From: an uncultured Bacteroidota bacterium
GTDB lineage: Bacteria > Bacteroidota > Bacteroidia > Bacteroidales > WCHB1-69
Length of the DNA: 32,499 bases
Direction of reading: 5' to 3'
NCBI GenBank assembly: GCA_902802755.1
Contig: CADCNH010000014.1
Coordinates: 1-32,499 of the forward strand
The notes under the pieces were generated by a model, which worked only from the letters and a program-made list of their open reading frames with translations, made no database searches and was not told where the DNA came from. Both the position numbers and the translations under genes were made by a program. This document shows, piece by piece, positions 1 through 6,758 of the stretch (positions are counted from its first letter, which is position 1; each line of letters starts with the position of its first letter).

Positions 1-42
1 TGAATGTTTTGACTTCTTCATCTCTTTCGGTTTTTGGTGTTA

Positions 43-50
43 CAAAAATA
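43..50 (-). promoter_or_regulatory. Possible -7 box for a leftward gene beyond the window
   Basis: The minus strand reads TATTTTTG here, matching the Bacteroidota -7 consensus TAnnTTTG. It lies about 45 bp beyond the stop of the DinD-like gene. No -33 TTTG is visible at 19-21 bp and the downstream gene is outside the window, so this rests on one short motif in AT-rich DNA. Confidence 0.3.
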
Positions 51-93
51 ATACTTTTTGTCCACTTTTAACCTGTCCGTTTTTTGGGGAGGG

Positions 94-906
94 CTACAAT
101 GCCACTTTACGCTCCACTTTTTTGATGTCTTCGGCAGGTGGGAGATTTTCGGGCTTGATACCACGTTGTCCTAACATTCCTCGGACACTTCGATTGTTCT
201 GGATGTGTTCGTCGGATATGTCTACTTCTCCATAAAGATCTTTCTGTTCCACATTGTAATTGGTCATTTCTGTCGCAAGATTTTTGGCGGCAATGGTAAG
301 GGTAGGAAGGAAGTCCGCTAAAGCACCGTTTTTGATACCTAATCGTTGCTTCATCTGCTCGGTGGTTAGTCCACCGAAAAGGGCGTAATCGCCTTTGGAC
401 CGGATACGGCCAAAGCCGATGTCATCAACACCACGTTGGTAGATATTTCGACTGAGCATCTTCTCGGATGCTCGAAGTCTTTCCCTGGTACTGATGCGGG
501 CAATCTCATTCAGCCTCTCTTCTATAAGTTCAGCTTTTCGTGTCTGTACTGCAAAATAACTCTGTGCAAAAGCTATTTCTTCTTTCTTTGGATCGCCATT
601 TTGGGCAATTAAATAACATGCATAACGGGTAAGCATGAAATCTTGTACTTCACGTTGGGCTCCTTTTGCTAATGCTATCATTTTCGTGACCTCACGAAAA
701 TGATCGTCAATGCTGATTCCCAATGTTTTACAAGATTCCATGGCGCGTCCGATAGCACCTGCAAAGTTCTCCCAGCGGGCATATCCTAATACTTCTTGTA
801 ACTCGCGAGCATACCAAACTTCTATAGTATTGCCATCTTCATCGTTGATGTTTTTAGTGATGGTATCGAATGTCGATTTATACTGTTGTATTTTTATAAT
901 GTCCAT
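94..906 (-). CDS. dinD: DinD-like DNA damage-inducible protein (BRO-N-type)
   Basis: A 270-residue protein resembling DinD (DNA damage-inducible protein D). The N-terminal half has a BRO-N-like region (about residues 28-110, with VWYARELQEVLGYARWENF). A long charged helical section follows (about 120-165), then the conserved tail containing GDYALFGG and MLGQRGIKPENLPPAEDIKK. In E. coli, dinD belongs to the LexA regulon and is reported to antagonise RecA filaments; no LexA box was recognised here. The ATG start at 904-906 sits about 35 bp downstream of a -7 box, and the length is normal for the family. It is the last gene of a leftward series of DNA-repair genes, but the 399-bp upstream gap suggests its own transcript. 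Family assignment is from recognised sequence similarity; the biochemical role is inferred. Confidence 0.85.
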   Translation of the reverse strand: MDIIKIQQYKSTFDTITKNINDEDGNTIEVWYARELQEVLGYARWENFAGAIGRAMESCKTLGISIDDHFREVTKMIALAKGAQREVQDFMLTRYACYLIAQNGDPKKEEIAFAQSYFAVQTRKAELIEERLNEIARISTRERLRASEKMLSRNIYQRGVDDIGFGRIRSKGDYALFGGLTTEQMKQRLGIKNGALADFLPTLTIAAKNLATEMTNYNVEQKDLYGEVDISDEHIQNNRSVRGMLGQRGIKPENLPPAEDIKKVERKVAL

Positions 907-940
907 ATCTTTGTATTTGTTTATTGTTTTTTTGATGATG

Positions 941-948
941 CAAATATA
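941..948 (-). promoter_or_regulatory. -7 promoter box of the dinD-like gene
   Basis: The minus strand reads TATATTTG, an exact TAnnTTTG match, 35 bp upstream of the dinD ATG. The same extended string TCGTATATTTGC occurs before the AlkD-type gene at 2207-2218, which hints at similar promoters. No clear -33 TTTG was found at 19-21 bp. Confidence 0.55.
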
Positions 949-1124
949 CGAAAATAATTGAAATTATATATTGAAATATAAAATAATGTTTTAAAATAAT
1001 ATAATAAATTAATTATGATATATTTTGTCAGATGTCAATGTTTAATGGTTGATACACATTGTTTCTTGAATTAGAGATAAGTGTTCATGGAAGGAGTGTT
1101 GATCTCATTGAACAAAAAAAGTGA

Positions 1125-1271
1125 ACTTGCAAAGTGATTAAATGCAAAAAGGATGCTGAGGATGGCAAAGTTATGGAGGTTATCCATGTCTTTAAGGAGA
1201 AACGTATGTGGACCATTGGCTTGTTTCGTGACTCTGACAAGTCAGGAATATCGCACAAAGTTATTAGTTAA
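1125..1271 (+). pseudogene. Short open frame, possible gene remnant, no family recognised
   Basis: A 48-codon stretch is open between a TGA at 1122-1124 and a TAA at 1269-1271. The only ATG (1173) would give 32 residues beginning MEVIHVFKEKRMWTIG and ending SGISHKVIS. Composition looks protein-like (mixed charged and aromatic residues, no low complexity), unlike the AT-rich DNA to its left. It runs against both neighbours. It may be a decayed 3' end of a lost gene or a true small ORF. No ribosome-binding site or -7 box is evident, and no family was recognised. Confidence 0.25.
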
Positions 1272-1305
1272 ATGAGGTTCTTCGATTTTTCGGAAGCCGG
1301 GGCAA

Positions 1306-2175
1306 CTAAATGACCGAAAATTTCTTCATCCACTCTTGCCGTTCAACGTCATCCATCTGCTCGATGGCATAGCGGAGGGCGGTGCGGGGCATCTCGTGGG
1401 CGTGCAATTGGAGGAACTCACGCAGTAGGTCCATGCTGATGCGTTTGCCCATTTCGCGGAGCATCCAGCCTACCGCCTTTTGCATCAAGTCGTGTGGGTG
1501 ATGCAGGTGGATTTCCGCATAACGCAGACACCACCAATAGTCTCCTTGCTGTATGGTTTTCCATGTGCAGACCATGCTCATGCGCTGCTTCCAAAGGCAA
1601 GGACTGGCGGCTAATTCGTCCATCACTTGCACCTTGTAGTCCTCATGCATGTCCAGTTCATCGTTGCCGTACATTGCCCGGTGGCTCTTTTGTGTTTCTT
1701 TATGGTCATCGTGCAAGTCCAGCTCGTTGCCACCGAGGAAAGTGGGGAGTAATAGCCAGTTCCCCAGTATTTTATGGGTAGATAAATCCACTAAATCCCA
1801 ATTGTTGGCCCGTTCGGCGTATCGCAAATATAGCTTGAGAATCTCATCCCGTTGACGTGCCGCTTCTGCATCGTTAGCCAAGCGTTTCGTGGCTAACTTC
1901 TCGAATTTTGCCACAAGGATCAGCAAACCGCAGAGCCGCACCTCATGCCACTTAGACATGAGTAACTCGGGCACCTCGCTGAGCGGAAAATCCTTTGCGG
2001 CGACCTTTACCACTTCACGGGTTTGTGGCACCTTTAGTCCAAGGAACTCGTCGCCCTCGCCGTACTGTCCCGGCCCCGTCTTGAAGAAGCGCATCAGCAC
2101 CACGCGCTGCTTTTCATTACGAAGGGATTCCATGTAGGAAATGATGTCGGAGGCGGTGAGGTGAGGGTATTTCAT
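1306..2175 (-). CDS. DNA alkylation repair protein (AlkD-type HEAT-repeat glycosylase)
   Basis: A 289-residue member of the AlkC/AlkD superfamily, which excises positively charged alkylpurines such as 3-methyl- and 7-methylguanine using tandem helical HEAT-like repeats. Signatures seen are GxKVPQTR near the N-terminus (47-53), NNWDLVDLS at 124-132 (matching the active-site Trp and Asp of Bacillus cereus AlkD), LWKQRMSMV (194-202), and KAVGWMLREMGKR (233-245) with EMPRTALRYAIE near the end. The ATG at 2173-2175 is preceded by a -7 box. Compared with family members as I know them, the loop between the NNWD helix and LWKQR is about 30-35 residues longer and contains an imperfect duplication (GNELDLHDDHKE and GNDELDMHEDYK). 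It is part of a leftward run of DNA-repair genes. Confidence 0.88.
   Translation of the reverse strand: MKYPHLTASDIISYMESLRNEKQRVVLMRFFKTGPGQYGEGDEFLGLKVPQTREVVKVAAKDFPLSEVPELLMSKWHEVRLCGLLILVAKFEKLATKRLANDAEAARQRDEILKLYLRYAERANNWDLVDLSTHKILGNWLLLPTFLGGNELDLHDDHKETQKSHRAMYGNDELDMHEDYKVQVMDELAASPCLWKQRMSMVCTWKTIQQGDYWWCLRYAEIHLHHPHDLMQKAVGWMLREMGKRISMDLLREFLQLHAHEMPRTALRYAIEQMDDVERQEWMKKFSVI
1630..1735. repeat. Imperfect 66-bp tandem duplication inside the AlkD-type gene
   Basis: Two related segments start near 1637 and 1702. The clearest shared core, GTCCAG(T/C)TC followed by GTTGCC, begins at 1651 and again at 1717. They encode the two acidic peptides GNDELDMHEDYK and GNELDLHDDHKE. The copies differ by substitutions and a 3-base indel, so the frame is kept. 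Confidence 0.65.
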
Positions 2176-2207
2176 TAAGTTCTGTTATCGTATTTCTAAT
2201 CAATCTG

Positions 2208-2215
2208 CAAATATA
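2208..2215 (-). promoter_or_regulatory. -7 promoter box of the AlkD-type gene
   Basis: The minus strand reads TATATTTG, an exact TAnnTTTG match, 33 bp upstream of the ATG at 2175. No convincing -33 element was found at the expected distance. Confidence 0.55.
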
Positions 2216-2286
2216 CGAAATCTTTGTCGGATTTCAGGTTCTCAAAACTATATTTTGATAAATTGTATTCAAAAAAGAGATATTGA

Positions 2287-2328
2287 TATATAAAAACACA
2301 ACTTATTGTTTGATAGTAAGTTGTGTTT
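2287..2328 (-). terminator. Rho-independent terminator after the AlkZ-related gene
   Basis: A perfect 12-bp inverted repeat (AAACACAACTTA at 2294-2305 with its complement at 2317-2328) encloses an 11-base loop. On the minus strand the stem is followed by TTTATATATC, giving a short U-rich tail. It lies 31 bp past the stop of the leftward gene at 2359 and just before the promoter of the next leftward gene, so it separates two transcription units. Confidence 0.8.
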
Positions 2329-2358
2329 CTGTTCGGCGAGTTGGCGGGTGGGCTCCTC

Positions 2359-3027
2359 TTATTTCAGCAATTTCATAAGCTGGCTTTCTGAGGTTTCGGG
2401 AAGAAAGTTGCGGAAATGTGTGAGCATCCGTTCCAAAGACTCTTCTGGGGTATGTGGGCATCGGCAAATGTCTTTGCCATAGAGCTGCTCCGGTGTGGTT
2501 AGCAGCGACCAGCCCCAGCCGTATTCATGGCCATGCTTGTCCCTGGGATAGACGAAATCTTCGGTGACAATGCGGCAGGACATCTGTAATCGTGTGACAT
2601 AGCTGTCGAAACGGCTGCGCATTTTCGGTCCCGTGAGACCGCAAGCGGCACGCAACTCACGGGCAATCAGACTGCCATGTTCCTGCAAAGTCAGCAGGAT
2701 AGCCTCCTCAATGCTACCTTCCTCGGGAGCTGGATGCCGATTGCGACGATAATTGCAGAAATCTGGCCACCACTTACGGCTGATGAAGCCTGCCTTGTTT
2801 GCGAAAAACTTGCCGTACATGCAATCACCGTCAAGGACAATGGGACCTTTCCACTTCCATAGCGGCCAGTCCCATCCTCCGTCGGAAAAGGTCACATATC
2901 GGCAGTCTTCGCTCACGATTTCCTCCGCCGAGTAACCCCAGATGCCACTGTCTAATAGCGGCAGGAATCCAATTTGCTGAATCAGATCCATCAGTTGTGC
3001 TATATTATATACTACAGGGTATTTCAT
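2359..3027 (-). CDS. AlkZ-related winged-helix protein
   Basis: A 222-residue protein that I place with the short AlkZ-related family, distant relatives of the YcaQ/AlkZ DNA glycosylases built from winged-helix domains. Features seen are an aromatic N-terminal part (GGWDWPLWKWKGPIVLDG at 50-67; YGKFFANKAGFISRKWWPDF at 71-90), a central winged-helix-like section (about 105-155: EEAILLTLQEHGSLIARELR, then LTGPKMRSRFDSYVTRLQ), and the C-terminal motif EYGWGWSLLTTPEQLYGKD. The catalytic QxQ/QxD loop of true AlkZ enzymes was not found, so glycosylase activity is uncertain. The ATG at 3025-3027 is only 6 bp after the stop of the glutathione peroxidase remnant, suggesting the two were once adjacent genes of one operon. 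Its present promoter is probably that of the GNAT gene. Confidence 0.62.
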   Translation of the reverse strand: MKYPVVYNIAQLMDLIQQIGFLPLLDSGIWGYSAEEIVSEDCRYVTFSDGGWDWPLWKWKGPIVLDGDCMYGKFFANKAGFISRKWWPDFCNYRRNRHPAPEEGSIEEAILLTLQEHGSLIARELRAACGLTGPKMRSRFDSYVTRLQMSCRIVTEDFVYPRDKHGHEYGWGWSLLTTPEQLYGKDICRCPHTPEESLERMLTHFRNFLPETSESQLMKLLK

Positions 3028-3033
3028 ACTATT

Positions 3034-3171
3034 TTACTCCATTATTTTTTGAACGTCCTTTTCGAAGTCGGTGGGTTCAGCGGTGGGCGGGGAGCGTTTC
3101 ACGGTAGCGCCGTCACGGAAAATGGGGAACTTGGTGAAGTTCCACTTGTTAGAGCGGCGGAATTTGGCAAT
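3034..3171 (-). pseudogene. C-terminal remnant of a glutathione peroxidase gene
   Basis: In the frame ending at the TAA at 3034-3036, the minus strand is open back to 3171. It reads AKFRRSNKWNFTKFPIFRDG and ends PTDFEKDVQKIME. The WNFxKF-x(2-4)-RDG-x-x-x-KR pattern with a Pro-rich tail and terminal helix is the hallmark C-terminus of glutathione peroxidases (family pattern KWNFxKFLvdrdGxvvkRfxPttxP). The upstream three quarters, including the catalytic Cys/Sec, Gln and most of the fold, are absent. In their place lies the GNAT gene, whose stop codon (3149-3151) overlaps this remnant in another frame. This is inferred to be the scar of a deletion or gene replacement. Confidence 0.7.
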
Positions 3172-3667
3172 TTACCTTTTGATACGCCAGCCGTTCGTTG
3201 CCGTTAGCCAGAAGGATGATGCCACAATACTGGAATCCGTGTTTCATGATGTTGTGCTGCATGATGTGGTTGTCGCGGTGCGTGTCGATGCGGATGTTGC
3301 TTTCCCTCTCAAAGCAAAACTCCATAATACTCTGGAAGATACCATGCGCATCGGGAAAGCTGGCAATGCGGTGGATAACGTGATAGGGTCGTGTGTCGTC
3401 AATCCACTCACCCTCGTAAATTTTGGAGTAAGTAGGCTCCGGGGAGGGCAAAAAGGCAAAATAGGCCACGATTTGTCCGTTGTCTTCTACCACATAACCG
3501 CCGCCTTTTTCCATGTCCGACTGCACGACCTCCAGCGAAGGATAGCCGTTGATCCATTGGTTCAGGTTTCCGGACTTAACCATGATGGCTTTGCCTGCCG
3601 CGAAGACCTCCATAACCCTCTCCGCATCTGAGGGTAATGACACTTTCCTGATGATGCGATGTTCCAT
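3149..3667 (-). CDS. GNAT-family N-acetyltransferase
   Basis: A 172-residue acetyltransferase-like protein from the ATG at 3665-3667. The frame also opens at a TTG 24 bp upstream, but that codon lies inside the -7 promoter box, so it is rejected. Motifs typical of this GNAT subgroup are GGGYVVEDNGQIVAYFAF, VIHRIASFPDAHG (the degenerate acetyl-CoA loop, lacking the usual RGxG), NIRIDTHRDNHIMQHNIMKH and GFQYCGIILLANGNERLAYQK. Family members normally end near LAYQK. Here eight further residues (VNCQIPPL) are read through into sequence shared out of frame with the glutathione peroxidase remnant, so the native C-terminus appears replaced at a recombination junction. Substrate unknown. It is probably cotranscribed with the AlkZ-related gene. 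Confidence 0.8.
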   Translation of the reverse strand: MEHRIIRKVSLPSDAERVMEVFAAGKAIMVKSGNLNQWINGYPSLEVVQSDMEKGGGYVVEDNGQIVAYFAFLPSPEPTYSKIYEGEWIDDTRPYHVIHRIASFPDAHGIFQSIMEFCFERESNIRIDTHRDNHIMQHNIMKHGFQYCGIILLANGNERLAYQKVNCQIPPL

Positions 3668-3688
3668 TGTTCTTGTATAATCAGTTGG

Positions 3689-3696
3689 CAAAGATA
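3689..3696 (-). promoter_or_regulatory. -7 promoter box of the GNAT gene
   Basis: The minus strand reads TATCTTTG, an exact TAnnTTTG match, 21 bp upstream of the chosen ATG. It decides the start, because the longer frame would begin inside this box. Confidence 0.6.
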
Positions 3697-3778
3697 CAGA
3701 AAATTCGATTAATCTTTGATTCAGTAGAAAATGTTTGTCAAGTCGTCAGAAAGTTGTTCGATGAATTGACGAAAATAT

Positions 3779-4426
3779 TTACAAACCTTGTTCCAGTTCC
3801 AGCAGGTATTTCTTCCTTTCCAAGCCTCCTGCATAGCCTGTGAGCGAGCCGTTTGTACCAATGACACGGTGGCAGGGGATGATGAGGCTGACTGGATTGC
3901 GCCCCACGGCACCGCCGATGGCTTGTGCGGACATGCTTTTTGTTGGCCGGGACATGTTCTTTAACGTCGTCTCTTGTGGTGACGTGCCATGTAATAATGA
4001 GTCCGGTGATGTTGTACTATGAAGAGACGCACCATGTGTGGACGCACGTTGTATCGTTGCACCGTGTAATGTTGTGTTTTGTAGAGATGCACCATGGAGC
4101 ATCCCTGCATATTGTCTGGCGATTTCTCCGTATGTCATTGTTTTTCCGTATGGTATGGCAAGAAGCAATTCCCATATCTTTTGTTGGAAAAGTGTGCCCT
4201 GTGGGGCCAGTGGCGGGATGAAATCAGGGCATTCCCCGGCAAAATATATATCAAGCCATTTCTGTGTCTGTTTAAAAACAGGCAAATCAGAATCTTCAGA
4301 AGTTCTATTTCTATATGTGGCAGGAAAGTGCTTCTGTCCGTCGAACCATAGTCCCGTAAGTGCATGGCCATCGCTGGCAAGGGTGATACCGCCGAGGGGC
4401 GAGTTGGAATGTGCGGTATATGTCAT
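3779..4426 (-). CDS. ogt: Methylated-DNA-[protein]-cysteine S-methyltransferase with repeat insertion
   Basis: A 215-residue suicide repair enzyme that transfers alkyl groups from O6-alkylguanine to its own cysteine. The active-site motif LIIPCHRVIG (Cys185) is intact, followed by TNGSLTGYAGGLERKKYLLE; the DNA-binding region YGKTMTYGEIARQYA and MSAQAIGGAVGRNP are also present. The start is the ATG at 4424-4426 (MTYTAHSNSPLGGITLASDG matches the family N-terminus), not the upstream GTG. Between YGEIARQYAG and MSAQA there are about 50 extra residues (109-158) with a 10-residue period (HGASLQNTTL, HGATIQRAST, HGASLHSTTS, HGTSPQETTL), encoded by palindrome-derived DNA. The insertion lies in a loop and keeps the frame, so the enzyme may still be active. 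The gene starts 36 bp after the lipoprotein gene and may be cotranscribed with it; no separate -7 box was seen. Confidence 0.9.
   Translation of the reverse strand: MTYTAHSNSPLGGITLASDGHALTGLWFDGQKHFPATYRNRTSEDSDLPVFKQTQKWLDIYFAGECPDFIPPLAPQGTLFQQKIWELLLAIPYGKTMTYGEIARQYAGMLHGASLQNTTLHGATIQRASTHGASLHSTTSPDSLLHGTSPQETTLKNMSRPTKSMSAQAIGGAVGRNPVSLIIPCHRVIGTNGSLTGYAGGLERKKYLLELEQGL
3953..4102. repeat. Palindromic-repeat-derived in-frame insertion in ogt
   Basis: About four degenerate copies of a roughly 30-bp unit. Plus-strand copies show GAGATGCACCATGGAGCATC at about 4084-4103 (an almost perfect palindrome around CCATGG), GAGACGCACCATGTGTGGAC from about 4024, TTGCACCGTGTAA near 4056, and GTGACGTGCCATG near 3979. 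The core GAGACGCAC is shared with the intergenic palindrome at 7750-7767. The units encode a 10-residue protein period. This looks like insertion and amplification of a short interspersed palindromic element inside a gene. Confidence 0.65.
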
Positions 4427-4462
4427 TGTGGACTCTTTTGTTCGATGGTGAGTTTTCACTGA

Positions 4463-5875
4463 CTATCTCATATACTCGTATGCTCCGATATCGGGGATAG
4501 TTACACGTGGGTTGCCGTCGAGGTCATAGTTCACACCGGTGTCCCTCTTGCCGCGGTTGATGGCGTATGAAAGAACCCCAAGATGGTAGTCGTTGCGGCT
4601 GGTACTTACAAACTCCGGATCTCCATGATGGCAGTTGATGAAGTGCTCGTTGTTTAGGCTTGACTTCGTCAGACAGTTCTCAAAGGTATAATTGAATGGA
4701 ACTTGGGTGTTTTCACCGATATAGATTTCCTCGTTGGAATTGAGGTTGCCATATACAATGCAGTTGACAAAAGACGCCTGCGTTTCCATCGGGATTTTGT
4801 ACAAATCGGTCGTATTGCTGAGATATAGGGCCGGATTTTGGCGGGCTGGAGTAGTGCTGAAATAGTTGCCCACCGTCACATGCTTGAAGTTGTATTCGCC
4901 GGCTTCCAATTGCAGACTGCAGCTGCCGTTGTTGCCAATGACACAATTGGTGGCCTCGATATTGGAGTAACGCGACAAAATACCGCTGTTGTATGTGTTT
5001 TTAATGATGGTGTTAGTGATGACATTGCGGTTGAGGGTAACCGTAATGTCGTTGAATCCACCCCAAGGCTCAATTTGCAGTCCTACGTATGAATTGGAGA
5101 TGATGGCGTAGTCGATGGTATTTTCCTCGTTGCCTTCGAGAATCCAAATACGATCCCACTGGTTGTAATCCCCATCGTATTGCGGTTCCAGTCGGTCACC
5201 TCTGAAGATGACCGGCTGTTCACGGGTGCCGTTGACATGGATGTTGCCATAACGCCATACTAACAGTCCGCTGCCTTTGTGGAAATAGATGCGAGTGCCC
5301 GGGTCGATGTTGAGTGTCCCCAAAGAATCTACAACAGCCCAGCCGCCCATCACCACGTAGGGTTTGTCGTTGTGCCAGGTAATGTTCTCGTGCTCATGGG
5401 CAATGACTTTCAAGCCCGAAGATGCGTCCGCTACAATGAAATGTGCATCCTGGCCAAAGGCGGTCATGCGTACTCTCTGTTCCACCTTGCCGTGCTCGAA
5501 CATAATGGAATCGCAAACCAAAAAAGGCTGGTTCTGATTACCTGGGTTGATGGTGACTTTGGCGAAGACAAAGATGCTGTCTTTGGCGGGTATCAGCACA
5601 TCACGCTGTATGTTGCCTGCCACTCCGTTGACATTGATGCTGTACGGTGAGTTGTTCCCTCCACCAAGATAGATGTCCACCTTCAAATCTTGTTCCGATG
5701 GATTATAAACCGTGAAACTACGGGTGGTGGAACCCAAGGTGGTGAAAACCGTGTCGAAGGTGATGGAGGTAGTGGAAAACCGCAACTTTACATTGTCGTC
5801 AAATACTGGCTTGCGACAAGCACTGCCACAGAAGGCGATGAGAAAGATTGTTGTATATATCAGAACTTTCTTCAT
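4463..5875 (-). CDS. Predicted lipoprotein with right-handed parallel beta-helix
   Basis: A 470-residue protein. The start is the ATG at 5873-5875, which begins a lipoprotein-type signal peptide (MKKVLIYTTIFLIAFCGSAC, with Cys20 as the likely lipidated residue). Further upstream in-frame codons run through the gap and into truA and are rejected. Residues about 30-150 look like an Ig-like or beta-sandwich region (SITFDTVFTTLGSTTRSFTVYNPSEQDLKVDI). Residues about 155-450 are a right-handed parallel beta-helix (PVIFRGDRLEP, YAIISNSYVGLQIE, VITNTIIKNTYNSGIL, IEATNCVIGNNG, FVNCIVYGN). The chain ends with a choice-of-anchor Q-like tail (GNPRVTIPDIGAYEYMR). It probably sits on the periplasmic face or cell surface; the ligand is unknown. 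It lies 118 bp downstream of truA, and a heptamer array occupies that gap. Confidence 0.85.
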   Translation of the reverse strand: MKKVLIYTTIFLIAFCGSACRKPVFDDNVKLRFSTTSITFDTVFTTLGSTTRSFTVYNPSEQDLKVDIYLGGGNNSPYSINVNGVAGNIQRDVLIPAKDSIFVFAKVTINPGNQNQPFLVCDSIMFEHGKVEQRVRMTAFGQDAHFIVADASSGLKVIAHEHENITWHNDKPYVVMGGWAVVDSLGTLNIDPGTRIYFHKGSGLLVWRYGNIHVNGTREQPVIFRGDRLEPQYDGDYNQWDRIWILEGNEENTIDYAIISNSYVGLQIEPWGGFNDITVTLNRNVITNTIIKNTYNSGILSRYSNIEATNCVIGNNGSCSLQLEAGEYNFKHVTVGNYFSTTPARQNPALYLSNTTDLYKIPMETQASFVNCIVYGNLNSNEEIYIGENTQVPFNYTFENCLTKSSLNNEHFINCHHGDPEFVSTSRNDYHLGVLSYAINRGKRDTGVNYDLDGNPRVTIPDIGAYEYMR

Positions 5876-5923
5876 GAAAAAGCGTTTTTCAATGATGATA
5901 TTGAATTGTTGATTTTTTTTACT

Positions 5924-5958
5924 TTGAATCTTGAATTCTAAATTTTGAATTTTGAATT
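5924..5958. repeat. Heptamer array (TTGAATT-type), five units
   Basis: The units are TTGAATC, TTGAATT, CTAAATT, TTGAATT and TTGAATT in exact 7-bp register, between the end of truA and the lipoprotein start. Followed by CCCTGACCCCTGATCACTG, a degenerate version of the GTCAGTG-type heptamer seen at 15175. The same TTGAATC-TTGAATT-TTGAATT order recurs at 13415-13435. Confidence 0.8.
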
Positions 5959-5993
5959 TAAATCCCTGACCCCTGATCACTGTCTCCTGTATC

Positions 5994-6755
5994 TTATTCA
6001 TAACGTACTTTTTCCAAAAATAGTGCATGGGCGGGGGCGGAATCACCGGCTTTGCAGCGGTCTTTCTGTTCAATGATATCCTGAAAATTTTGTACCGTAA
6101 TCTTGCCTTTGCCCACCAACAACAGTGTTCCGACGATGGCACGCACCATATTTCTCAAAAAACGGTTGGCGGTAATCGTGAAGACCAGCTGGCCATCACA
6201 CTGCTCCCATTGGGCGTGTGTCACATGGCAACGCATGTTGTTGACTTGTGTGTGCACTTTTGAGAAGCTGGTGAAATCCTCATTTTTCAGTAACAGCTGT
6301 GCCGCCTCATTCATCTTGTCCATATCCAATTTCTCAAAAATGCGGTGCGCGTATGGAAAATTGAAAGCATCCTTGCGGATGTTGACATAGTAGCGGTAGG
6401 TGCGGTCGATGGCGTCAAAACGGGCATGGGCGTCGTCGGCCACGGGCTCAATGGAGTAAATGACAATCTCCTTCGGCAAAAAACTGTTGAGCTTGTTGAC
6501 TAATTGCATACGCCTCTTCTCATTCAGTTCCTCGGGAAAGTCAAAATGGGCCATGAAGTCGCGGGCGTGAACCCCTGTGTCGGTGCGGCCGCAGCCTGTG
6601 ATGGCAATGCGCTCACGCTGCCCGTCATCAGAGGGTTGCTGGAGTAACAACGTCAATGCATTTTCGATAACTTCCTGTACACTGATATTTTTCGGTTGTA
6701 TTTGCCAACCGAAAAAAGGTGTTCCATTGAAAGCTAAACGCATGAAGTAACGCAT
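5994..6755 (-). CDS. truA: tRNA pseudouridine(38-40) synthase
   Basis: A 253-residue full-length TruA, which isomerises uridines 38-40 in the anticodon stem of tRNAs. The N-terminus RYFMRLAFNGTPFFGWQIQP is typical. The catalytic motif GCGRTDTGVHARDFMAHFD carries the nucleophilic aspartate at residue 59. Later family blocks include LNSFLPKEIVI, HARFDAIDRTYRYYV, FTSFSKVH and NRFLRNMVRAIVGTLLLVGKG. The ATG at 6753-6755 lies 3 bp after the stop of the upstream nucleotidyltransferase, so the two are almost certainly cotranscribed and perhaps translationally coupled. The TAA is at 5994-5996. Confidence 0.96.
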   Translation of the reverse strand: MRYFMRLAFNGTPFFGWQIQPKNISVQEVIENALTLLLQQPSDDGQRERIAITGCGRTDTGVHARDFMAHFDFPEELNEKRRMQLVNKLNSFLPKEIVIYSIEPVADDAHARFDAIDRTYRYYVNIRKDAFNFPYAHRIFEKLDMDKMNEAAQLLLKNEDFTSFSKVHTQVNNMRCHVTHAQWEQCDGQLVFTITANRFLRNMVRAIVGTLLLVGKGKITVQNFQDIIEQKDRCKAGDSAPAHALFLEKVRYE

Positions 6756-6758
6756 GGA

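Larger units (their letters stand above)
907..1305. other. 399-bp gap: dinD promoter plus a possible gene remnant
   Basis: The left part (907-1020) is very AT-rich and carries the dinD -7 box. The right part (about 1080-1280) has more coding-like composition and an open frame on the plus strand, described separately. No hairpin terminator or RNA gene was recognised. Confidence 0.5.

Noticed and set aside
3071..3631. 186-codon plus-strand frame over the GNAT gene
   Set aside because: It is antisense to a gene with clear acetyltransferase motifs and a promoter, and its translation matches no family.
5876..6142. N-terminal extension of the beta-helix lipoprotein
   Set aside because: The extra 89 codons overlap truA and precede a perfect signal peptide start at 5875; they read through heptamer repeats.
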